Shown here piece after piece: positions 1 through 4,995 of a stretch of DNA of 6,427 nt. How positions within the stretch are numbered: position 1 is the stretch's first letter; every line of letters begins with the position of its first letter. Source of the stretch: Aeromicrobium sp. (GTDB taxonomy: Bacteria > Actinomycetota > Actinomycetes > Propionibacteriales > Nocardioidaceae); the NCBI GenBank assembly GCA_023254755.1, contig JALRKU010000113.1, positions 1 to 6,427 of the forward strand, given 5' to 3'. Both the position numbers and the translations under genes were made by a program. The notes beneath the pieces were generated by a model. It made no database searches and was not told where the DNA came from. It was given only the letters and a program-made list of their open reading frames with translations.

Positions 1-238
1 CGACGACGACGTCGCGAAGGACCCGGTCAAGACCGAGCACGCGGTCGGTGCGCTGTTCCCGCGGCGCGACTGGACCATGCTCAGCCACCGGCTGATCTGG
101 CACGGTCGCCGACGCTGCCACGCCAAGAAGCCGGCCTGCGGCGCGTGTCCCGTGGCGCGCTGGTGCCCGGCGTACGGCACCGGACCCACCGACCCCGTGG
201 TCGCGGCGGCGCTCGTGACCACGCAGGGTCCGGCGTGA
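1..238 (+). CDS. nth: Endonuclease III, C-terminal part (5' end outside window)
   Basis: Base-excision-repair DNA glycosylase/AP lyase that removes oxidised pyrimidines from DNA in the cytoplasm. Only the last 78 residues are visible, read from base 2 to the TGA at 236-238. The diagnostic feature is the 4Fe-4S loop C-x6-C-x2-C-x5-C at visible residues 39, 46, 49 and 55. It is preceded by the family's H-x-L-I-W-H-G-R segment (residues 29-36). The helix-hairpin-helix and the catalytic Lys/Asp lie upstream of the window. About 20 residues follow the last cluster cysteine, a short low-complexity tail. The next gene follows within 17 bases, or overlaps if its GTG start is used, which suggests one transcript with the Nudix and marP genes. 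MutY also has such a cluster, but the tail ends soon after it and no MutY C-terminal Nudix-like domain is present, so Nth is preferred. Confidence 0.95.
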   Translation, partial: DDDVAKDPVKTEHAVGALFPRRDWTMLSHRLIWHGRRRCHAKKPACGACPVARWCPAYGTGPTDPVVAAALVTTQGPA

Positions 239-255
239 CCCGCCACAATGGAGGC

Positions 256-903
256 ATGAGCACCGACGCCCTCCCCGACTGGCTCCGCCCGGTCGCCGAG
301 GGTCTCGACACCGTCACGGCGCAGGCGCTCACGCGCATGCCCGACCCGCCGGCCGACGCCCGTCCCGCCGCGGTGCTGATGCTGTTCTCCGACGGACCCG
401 CCGGCCCCGAGCTGCTGCTCACCCGGCGCGGCAGCCGCCTGCGCAACCACGCCGGCCAGATCTCGTTCCCCGGGGGCGGCACCGACCCGGGCGACGGCGG
501 GCCGGTCGGCACCGCGCTGCGCGAGGCGCAGGAGGAGGTCGGACTCGACCCGTCGACGGTCGAGGTGTTCGGCACGCTCCCCACCCTGTGGCTGCCGCCG
601 AGCAACTTCGCGGTCACCCCCGTGCTGGGCTACTGGACGCGCCCCGTCGAGCTCAGCTCGGCCAGCGACTTCGAGGTGCGCGAGGTCCTGCACACGCCCA
701 TCGCCGAGCTGGTCGACCCTGCTCGTCGCTACAGCGTCACCCACCCGTCCGGGTGGATCGGTCCCGCCTTCGACCTGGGACTGGAGGTCCCGCTGTGGGG
801 GTTCACGGCCGGCGTCATCTCGCGACTGTTCGAGGCCGTCGGCTGGGAGCAGCCCTGGGACGCCTCCGACCACCGTGAGCTGCCCGCCGAGGCCTTCCGC
901 TGA
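256..903 (+). CDS. nudL: Nudix hydrolase, coenzyme A pyrophosphatase type (NudL/NUDT7-like)
   Basis: Predicted to hydrolyse coenzyme A or its derivatives to phosphopantetheine and 3',5'-ADP, or a related nucleoside diphosphate. 215 residues from ATG 256. The CoA-Nudix signature L-L-T-R-R-x3-R-x3-H-A-G-x-I-S-F-P-G-G spans residues 54-74. It runs into the Nudix box, with R-E-x2-E-E-x-G-L at 89-97 supplying the metal-binding glutamates. The upstream Glu of the generic box is Asp here (T-D-P-G-D, 76-80). The family W-G-x-T motif is W-G-F-T at 181-184. The start is uncertain: ATG 256 has GGAGG at 250-254, only one base away. An in-frame GTG at 235 overlaps the nth stop as GTGA, has CAGGG six bases upstream, and would add seven residues. 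The stop overlaps the marP start by one base (TGATG). A CoA-type Nudix gene before marP matches the mycobacterial arrangement. The family is secure, the substrate inferred. Confidence 0.93.
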   Translation: MSTDALPDWLRPVAEGLDTVTAQALTRMPDPPADARPAAVLMLFSDGPAGPELLLTRRGSRLRNHAGQISFPGGGTDPGDGGPVGTALREAQEEVGLDPSTVEVFGTLPTLWLPPSNFAVTPVLGYWTRPVELSSASDFEVREVLHTPIAELVDPARRYSVTHPSGWIGPAFDLGLEVPLWGFTAGVISRLFEAVGWEQPWDASDHRELPAEAFR

Positions 904-2090
904 TGGGTCTGCTGTCCGAGGTCAACTCGCTCGACCTGCTGCTCGTCGTCGTGATCGTGGCCTACGCGGTCAGCGGGTACGTACAGGGCTTCGTGGTCAA
1001 CCTCGCGGCGACGATCGGGCTGCTCGTGGGCGGCGTGCTCGCGGTGGCGATCGTGCCGCGGTTCATGGACCGTTCCGACCCCGACCTCGGCACGTCGCTG
1101 CTCGCACTGGGCCTCGTGGTGGCCGGCGCCGCGATCGGCCAGGCGGTCGGCACCTACGTGGGCACCGAGCTGCGCACCGGGGTCAGGGCCCGCTCGCTGC
1201 GGGGACTCGACGCCGTGGGCGGGAGCGTGCTCAGCATCCTCGCGGTGCTGTGCGCGGGCTGGGCGCTCGGCTACTCCGTCAGCGGCACCACGATCCCGTA
1301 CCTGGCCCAGGCGTCCCGCGAGTCCGCGATCCTCGACCGCGTCGACCGGGTCATGCCGTCCGGTGCCACGTCGGTGCTCCGGGCGTTCAACGAGGTGCTC
1401 GACACCAACCTGTTCCCGCGCTACATCGACCCGTTCGAGACCGAGCAGATCACCCAGGTCGGCCCGCCCGACGACACGGTGCTGCAGGCCGACGGCGTCG
1501 TGGCGGCGTCGCGCAGCGTCGTGAAGATCCTCGGCCAGGCCCGCTGCGACCGTGGCATCGAGGGCACCGGGTTCGCCTACGCGCCGCGCCGCGTCATGAC
1601 CAACGCGCACGTCGTCGCCGGCGTCGCGTCGCCCCGCGTCGTGGTCGGCGGACAGGAACGGCCCGCGCGCGTCGTGCTGTTCGACCCCCGGCTCGACGTC
1701 GCGGTGCTCGCGGTCGACGTCGACCTGCCCACGCTCTCGTTCGACACGACCGCGGCGCGCGGCGACGGAGCAGCGATCCTCGGCTTCCCCGAGAACGGGC
1801 CCTACGACCAGCGCGCAGCGCGCATCCGCGACCGCATCGAGCTGCGCAGCCCCGACATCTACGACCAGGGCCAGGTCGACCGCGACACGTTCTCGGTCCG
1901 TGGGCTCGTGCGGTCCGGCAACTCCGGTGGTCCGCTGGTCTCACCCGAGGGCGAGGTGATCGGCGTGATCTTCGCGGCGTCGATCTCCGACCGGTCCACC
2001 GGCTATGCCCTCACCGCCGAGCAGGTCGCCGACGACGCCCGTGAGGGCGCGAGCGCCACGGCCCAGGTCTCCACCGGCGGGTGCGCCTGA
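903..2090 (+). CDS. marP: MarP-family membrane-anchored trypsin-like serine protease
   Basis: Predicted membrane protease with an extracytoplasmic chymotrypsin-fold domain. In M. tuberculosis, MarP (Rv3671c) is needed for resistance to acid and oxidative stress. 395 residues. The N-terminal part is a CvpA-like membrane domain with about four hydrophobic helices (roughly 10-28, 32-52, 64-86 and 103-126). A linker follows to about 190, then the protease domain. The triad is readable as H236 (T-N-A-H-V-V), D265 (D-P-R-L-D-V-A-V-L) and S341 (R-S-G-N-S-G-G-P-L). C215 and the penultimate C394 are placed like the cysteine pair that forms a disulfide in the mycobacterial enzyme. C117, in a membrane helix, is the only other cysteine. 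No PDZ domain is present, unlike HtrA/DegP. The ATG overlaps the upstream Nudix stop by one base, and the stop overlaps the next start by one base, so translation is likely coupled across three genes. Confidence 0.95.
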   Translation: MGLLSEVNSLDLLLVVVIVAYAVSGYVQGFVVNLAATIGLLVGGVLAVAIVPRFMDRSDPDLGTSLLALGLVVAGAAIGQAVGTYVGTELRTGVRARSLRGLDAVGGSVLSILAVLCAGWALGYSVSGTTIPYLAQASRESAILDRVDRVMPSGATSVLRAFNEVLDTNLFPRYIDPFETEQITQVGPPDDTVLQADGVVAASRSVVKILGQARCDRGIEGTGFAYAPRRVMTNAHVVAGVASPRVVVGGQERPARVVLFDPRLDVAVLAVDVDLPTLSFDTTAARGDGAAILGFPENGPYDQRAARIRDRIELRSPDIYDQGQVDRDTFSVRGLVRSGNSGGPLVSPEGEVIGVIFAASISDRSTGYALTAEQVADDAREGASATAQVSTGGCA

Positions 2091-2932
2091 TGCGCGGCGT
2101 CGTCGCGGCACTCAGCGGCCTGCTGGCCACGGCGCTGCTCGCCCTCGCGCTGCCGGTCGGCTGGGTCGCCGCCCACGTGGCCTCCGAGGACGGCTACGTC
2201 GACCTCACGGCCTCGATGGCGCACGACGCCGACTTCCGCGACCGCCTGGTCGCCGCCGTCGCCGACGAGGTCGTGTCCGGCTCGGGGGTGCCCTCGCAGC
2301 TGGCCGATCCCGTGCGCTCGGCCCTCACCCGTGCCGCGGACCGGGTCGTCGCGACCGAGCGGTTCGACATTGCGTGGCGCGAGGCGCAGCGGCGGTCCCA
2401 CCGCGCGCTGTTCGCCGACCCCCGCGACCTGCCCGCCGACCTCGACCAGTCGTCCCGTCTCGTCATCGACGTCGCGCCGGTGGCGCAGGCCGTCGTCGAC
2501 GGCGTCGCCGCGGACCTCCCGGTCGACGTCCGGGTACCGGGTCAGCTGCTCGTCACGATCGGCGGCAGCGACCAGCGCCGGCTCGTCGACCGGATCGCCG
2601 ACACGCCCGCCCAGGCCACGGTGCTGGGGGCGGCCGCCGCGGTGCTGGCGCTGCTGGCGCTCGTCGCGGCACGACGTCACGGGGTCGCCCTCGCCTGGCT
2701 CGGCGTCGGTGCCGTCCTGGCGGCGGGCCTCGTGCGGGTCGTCGGCCGCGAGGCCACGTCGCAGGCGCTCGAGCGCAGCACGGCGCCGACCGACCTCGCG
2801 CGCACCACGCAGGACCTGCTCGCCGACCGTCTGCTCGCCTCGCTCGACCAGTGGCTGCTGGTCACCGCGCTCGCGGGAGCGACCGCCGTCGTGACCGGGG
2901 TGGTGCTCTCGGTCAGGCGCTCCGGCCCTTGA
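2090..2932 (+). CDS. Unrecognised multi-pass membrane protein, last gene of the marP run
   Basis: I do not recognise a named family. From ATG 2090 the protein is 280 residues; an in-frame GTG at 2081 would add three but lies inside marP. One hydrophobic N-terminal helix (about 4-26) is followed by a polar, probably extracytoplasmic, helical domain of about 145 residues (30-175). Three hydrophobic segments then follow (about 176-195, 198-218 and 254-274), with a short polar stretch before the last. Within the polar domain, a W-x6-R-x-S-H segment (residues 96-104) and a V-I-D-V-A-P-V strand (125-131) recall a loose type of actinobacterial membrane protein with W...H motifs; this is an impression, not a family call. 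The start overlaps the marP stop (TGATG), so the two are probably made in step, and its large external domain makes a MarP partner or substrate conceivable. The last 20 bases overlap the oppositely oriented holin-like gene. Confidence 0.85.
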   Translation: MRGVVAALSGLLATALLALALPVGWVAAHVASEDGYVDLTASMAHDADFRDRLVAAVADEVVSGSGVPSQLADPVRSALTRAADRVVATERFDIAWREAQRRSHRALFADPRDLPADLDQSSRLVIDVAPVAQAVVDGVAADLPVDVRVPGQLLVTIGGSDQRRLVDRIADTPAQATVLGAAAAVLALLALVAARRHGVALAWLGVGAVLAAGLVRVVGREATSQALERSTAPTDLARTTQDLLADRLLASLDQWLLVTALAGATAVVTGVVLSVRRSGP

Positions 2933-3314
2933 GCGCGGCCGGGATCTCCTTGGCGGTCGCGAGGGTCTTCTCGGGCGCCTTGACCCGCTTGAACGAGCGG
3001 ATGCCGACGAAGACGGCCGCACCGATGAGCAGCACGTAGACGCCGCTGACGATGAGGAACGCCCAGGCGGGGTGCATGCCGGTCATGGTCAGGAAGTACG
3101 CGACCGTGATCGACAGGATGGGGATGAGCAACACCGCCAGGAGCGCCGCCACCGCGAACAGCGCGCCGCCGATGCCGCCCGCGGTCACGCTGACCTTGAG
3201 CTCGGACTTCGCCAGCTCGATCTCGCGGTGCACCAGGTCCGAGAGGTCGCGCGTGAGGTCGGCGACCAGCCGGCCGATGCTCGGATCGTGCTGCGGAGGG
3301 ATCTGCGCGGTCAT
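2913..3314 (-). CDS. Small two-helix membrane protein, Actinobacterial Holin-X family
   Basis: 133-residue membrane protein. An amphipathic N-terminal region, S-I-G-R-L-V-A-D-L with D-L-x-x-L-V-x-x-E-I-E-L-A-K-x-E-L-K (residues 12-40), precedes two hydrophobic helices at about 46-75 and 83-106 and a basic, lysine-rich tail (107-133). This layout is typical of the family annotated in Pfam as putative Actinobacterial Holin-X (superfamily III). The members are widespread chromosomal proteins in actinobacteria and few have known functions. Nothing here points to a phage, so the name holin should not be taken as a lysis role. The start at 3314 has no clear ribosome binding site, but a TAGTGT hexamer ends six bases upstream, compatible with leaderless expression. 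The marR-family gene lies 68 bases upstream on the same strand, so co-transcription is also possible. Its 3' end overlaps the opposing membrane-protein gene by 20 bases. Confidence 0.88.
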   Translation of the reverse strand: MTAQIPPQHDPSIGRLVADLTRDLSDLVHREIELAKSELKVSVTAGGIGGALFAVAALLAVLLIPILSITVAYFLTMTGMHPAWAFLIVSGVYVLLIGAAVFVGIRSFKRVKAPEKTLATAKEIPAALKGRSA

Positions 3315-3320
3315 GGGTCG

Positions 3321-3326
3321 ACACTA
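3321..3326 (-). promoter_or_regulatory. Candidate -10 hexamer for a leaderless holin-like transcript
   Basis: On the - strand the hexamer TAGTGT (TANNNT pattern) ends six bases before the A of the ATG at 3314. That is the spacing seen when transcription begins at the start codon. There is no GGAGG-like site before this ATG, which fits a leaderless message. No convincing -35 element is visible, and a six-base match can occur by chance. Confidence 0.3.
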
Positions 3327-3382
3327 CCGCTCACGGTCGTCGTCGGCCGTGCCGCAGGCGTCGGGTGGCTGCGCTCGGAGGA

Positions 3383-3763
3383 TCAGTGCACCGCGGAGCG
3401 CGGCAGCTCGATCAGCTGCTCGACGTCGGCCTCGGCGGCCCTCAGTCGCTGGGCGAGCTCCTCGCCCCGCTGGGACAGCGCGACGACGGCCCGTCGCTTG
3501 TCGGCCGGGTCGACGCGGCGGACCACCAGGGCCAGGCTGACCAGCCGGTCGACGTGGCGGGTGAGGGTGGCTGCGGGAAGGGCCGCGGCCTCGGCCAGGT
3601 CCGTCATCCGTCGGCCGGGCTCCTCGAGGAGCGCGACGAGGACCTGCCAGTGCTCGAACGTGATGTGGGCGGGACCGAGGATCGGCTCGAGCGCGCGTCG
3701 CACCAGCGACTCGGTGGCCTTGAGGCGCAGCGTGAGGCTCACGGGTGCGGTGTCGTCGCCCAT
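3383..3763 (-). CDS. MarR-family winged-helix transcriptional regulator
   Basis: 126-residue predicted DNA-binding dimer. An N-terminal dimerisation helix (about 8-28) leads into the winged-helix region, with F-E-H-W-Q-V-L-V-A-L at 36-45. The recognition-helix area is T-D-L-A-E-A-A-A-L-P-x3-L-T-R-H-V-D-R-L (54-74). The wing carries the family signature D-P-A-D-K-R-R-A-V-V-A-L-S (85-97), and a C-terminal helix follows. The start was set at 3763 because a strong GGAGGAGG sits eight bases upstream. A longer in-frame reading from 3859 only adds a low-complexity Arg/Ser-rich leader and would bury this site. The gene is divergent from the AmiC/UrtA-like gene across 140 bases that contain inverted repeats, the usual setting for a MarR protein controlling itself and its neighbour. 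The effector is unknown; a small amide, urea or aromatic acid would be guesses. The gene may be co-transcribed with the holin-like gene downstream. Confidence 0.93.
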   Translation of the reverse strand: MGDDTAPVSLTLRLKATESLVRRALEPILGPAHITFEHWQVLVALLEEPGRRMTDLAEAAALPAATLTRHVDRLVSLALVVRRVDPADKRRAVVALSQRGEELAQRLRAAEADVEQLIELPRSAVH

Positions 3764-3771
3764 CTCGGACC

Positions 3772-3779
3772 CCTCCTCC
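3772..3779 (-). promoter_or_regulatory. Ribosome binding site that sets the marR-type start
   Basis: On the - strand this reads GGAGGAGG, followed by eight bases and the ATG at 3763. It is the strongest such site in the window and is the reason for rejecting the longer reading frame that starts at 3859. Confidence 0.85.
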
Positions 3780-3782
3780 GGA

Positions 3783-3793
3783 TCACGTCGTGA
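3783..3793. promoter_or_regulatory. Candidate operator: TCACG-T-CGTGA inverted repeat
   Basis: Perfect 5-bp inverted repeat with a one-base centre, four bases upstream of the marR ribosome binding site. CGTGACT, which begins with the right arm, recurs in direct orientation at 3822-3828. That is 33 bp further on, about three helical turns, on the other side of the candidate -10. The site also overlaps the candidate -35 of the divergent gene, so binding here could affect both genes. The short length keeps the confidence modest. Confidence 0.4.
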
Positions 3794-3818
3794 CTGCGAT
3801 GTTGCGGTGGCGTGTATT
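3790..3818 (+). promoter_or_regulatory. Candidate promoter for the AmiC/UrtA-like gene
   Basis: GTGACT (3790-3795) and TGTATT (3813-3818) are separated by 17 bases. Each matches four of six positions of the housekeeping consensus TTGACA/TATAAT. This is the AT-richest spot in the gap. It would start transcription near 3825 and leave an untranslated leader of roughly 80 bases that contains the 3870-3892 inverted repeat. It is a pattern match only. Confidence 0.3.
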
Positions 3819-3869
3819 CGCCGTGACTTCTGACTCGATCGGTCGCCCCGCACCTCCATTGTGCCGCAC

Positions 3870-3892
3870 GATGGTCGAGTTCACCGACCATC
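3870..3892. promoter_or_regulatory. Perfect 8-bp inverted repeat just before the start of the AmiC/UrtA-like gene
   Basis: GATGGTCG (3870-3877), seven bases, then CGACCATC (3885-3892). All eight positions pair. One base after the right arm comes the GGAG ribosome binding site (3894-3897), followed six bases later by the ATG at 3904. As DNA it has the size of a dimeric operator, for instance for the adjacent MarR-family protein. As RNA it would form a stem abutting the ribosome binding site. The sequence does not decide between the two. Confidence 0.5.
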
Positions 3893-3903
3893 CGGAGCCC
3901 GTC

Positions 3904-4995
3904 ATGATCGACGCTGAGGATCGCCACCCCCGCCGGCGAGACCGGTTGCGGATCGCGTTCGTCGTGCCGCTCCAGGGACCGACCGGGATCTACGGACCGT
4001 CGTGCCTGGCGTGCGGCGAGCTGGCGGTCGAGAAGCTCAACGCCGCCGACGGCATCGTCGGCCGCGAGGTCGAGCTGGTCGTCGTCGACGCCGGTCGTGC
4101 CCCGGACGTCGTCGCGGCGGAGGTCGCCGCGCTCGTCGACGACGGGTCGGTCGAGGCCGTCGCCGGCTGGCACATCTCGGCCGTCCGTCAGGCCGTGGCG
4201 AGCAGGATCGGCGGCCGCGTGGTGTACGCCTACGCCGCGATGCACGAGGGACGCGACGACACCCCCGGGGTCTTCATGCTGGGGGAGCGGCCGATCAACC
4301 AGCTCCTGCCGGCCGCGCACTGGATGCGCGAGCAGCTCGGCGTCGGGTCGTGGGCCGTGGTCGGCAACGACTACGTGTTCCCCCGGGTGACCGGTGGCAC
4401 GGCGCGCCACGTGCTGGCCGACTCGGCCTCGCGGATCGTCAGCGAGACCTACGTGCCACTCGGCACCACCGACTTCCGGCCGGTCCTGCAGGACCTGCGG
4501 AGCGGTGACGTCGACGGCGTCATCATGCTGCTGATGGGCCAGGACGCGGTCCACTTCAACCGTCAGTTCGCCCGCGAGGGGCTGCACGACCAGCTGGCCC
4601 GACTCAGCCCCGCCATCGAGGAGAACACCCTGCTCGGCGGAGGTGCCGGAGCGCACGAGCAGCTCTACGCGGCCGCGGCGTTCTTCGACGGCCTCGCCAC
4701 CGCCGAGAGCGGCGAGCTCGCCACCGACTACTACCGCCGCCACGGGCCGTGGGCGCCGGCGCTGAACGCAGTCGGCGAGTCCTGCTACGAGGCGCTGATC
4801 TTCCTGGCCCGGCTGGGCCGGCTGGCGGGCGACATCACGGTCGCCGCAGCGACGGGCGTCGTGTCCGGCTCGTTCTACGACGGGCCGCGCGGGCTCGTCC
4901 GGTTCGACGGCAACCTGCTCGACCAGGACGTCTACGTCGCGGCGGCGAACGGACTGCAGTTCGAGGTTCAAGACAAGATCGCCCGCGCCGTCTAG
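3904..4995 (+). CDS. AmiC/UrtA-like (Peripla_BP_5/6-type) amide- or urea-binding-fold protein, no signal peptide
   Basis: 363-residue protein with the type I periplasmic binding fold. L-R-I-A-F-V-V-P-L-Q-G (15-25) starts the first lobe, and E-L-A-V-E-K-L-N-A-A-D-G-I-V-G-R (39-54) is the typical next helix. V-A-G-W-H-I-S-A-V-R-Q-A-V (86-98), Y-A-A-M-H-E-G (110-116), G-N-D-Y-V-F-P-R (154-161) and Y-V-P-L-G-T-T-D-F (183-191) fall where AmiC and UrtA have their ligand-contacting segments. There is no signal peptide or lipobox from this start or from the longer in-frame starts (3871, 3745), so the protein is probably cytoplasmic. That points to a ligand sensor like AmiC rather than an ABC transporter subunit, and no permease or ATPase gene is next to it. 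C34 and C37 form a C-x2-C. The start is chosen for GGAG at 3894-3897. The gene is divergent from the MarR-family gene and convergent with ureD, sharing a CTAG for both stops. Confidence 0.85.
   Translation: MIDAEDRHPRRRDRLRIAFVVPLQGPTGIYGPSCLACGELAVEKLNAADGIVGREVELVVVDAGRAPDVVAAEVAALVDDGSVEAVAGWHISAVRQAVASRIGGRVVYAYAAMHEGRDDTPGVFMLGERPINQLLPAAHWMREQLGVGSWAVVGNDYVFPRVTGGTARHVLADSASRIVSETYVPLGTTDFRPVLQDLRSGDVDGVIMLLMGQDAVHFNRQFAREGLHDQLARLSPAIEENTLLGGGAGAHEQLYAAAAFFDGLATAESGELATDYYRRHGPWAPALNAVGESCYEALIFLARLGRLAGDITVAAATGVVSGSFYDGPRGLVRFDGNLLDQDVYVAAANGLQFEVQDKIARAV

Noticed and set aside
145..255. Upstream extension of the Nudix gene from GTG 145
   Set aside because: It would overlap nth by more than 90 bases across the iron-sulfur cysteines, and the added residues are Arg/Gly-rich and unlike the family.
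729..3022. Other long antisense or out-of-frame open stretches over the Nudix, marP and membrane-protein genes (729-1610 -, 875-2044 +, 2003-3022 -, 2005-3039 +)
   Set aside because: All give Arg/Ala/Gly-rich or Asp/His-rich low-complexity products with no motifs, and overlap genes with identifiable domains.
2913..3314. Prophage remnant, suggested by the holin-family protein
   Set aside because: No endolysin, structural, integrase or attachment-site sequence is nearby, the flanks are ordinary chromosomal genes, and this family is common in actinobacterial chromosomes.
3332..3351. Hairpin CACGG-N10-CCGTG between marR and the holin-like gene as a terminator
   Set aside because: A five-base stem with a ten-base loop and no T-run is too weak; such pairings are frequent in DNA this GC-rich.
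3809..3822. GGCG-N6-CGCC inverted repeat around the candidate -10
   Set aside because: Four-base GC arms are expected by chance at this composition, so it is not listed as an operator.
3764..3859. N-terminal extension of the MarR-family protein from 3859
   Set aside because: The added 32 residues are polar low complexity, lack a ribosome binding site, and cover the whole promoter gap; GGAGGAGG is placed correctly for 3763.
3745..3903. Longer starts (3745 or ATG 3871) for the binding-fold protein, possibly giving a signal peptide
   Set aside because: No ribosome binding site lies before them, and the added residues contain no hydrophobic core or lipobox; 3745 would also overlap marR coding sequence. 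ATG 3871 is part of an inverted repeat.
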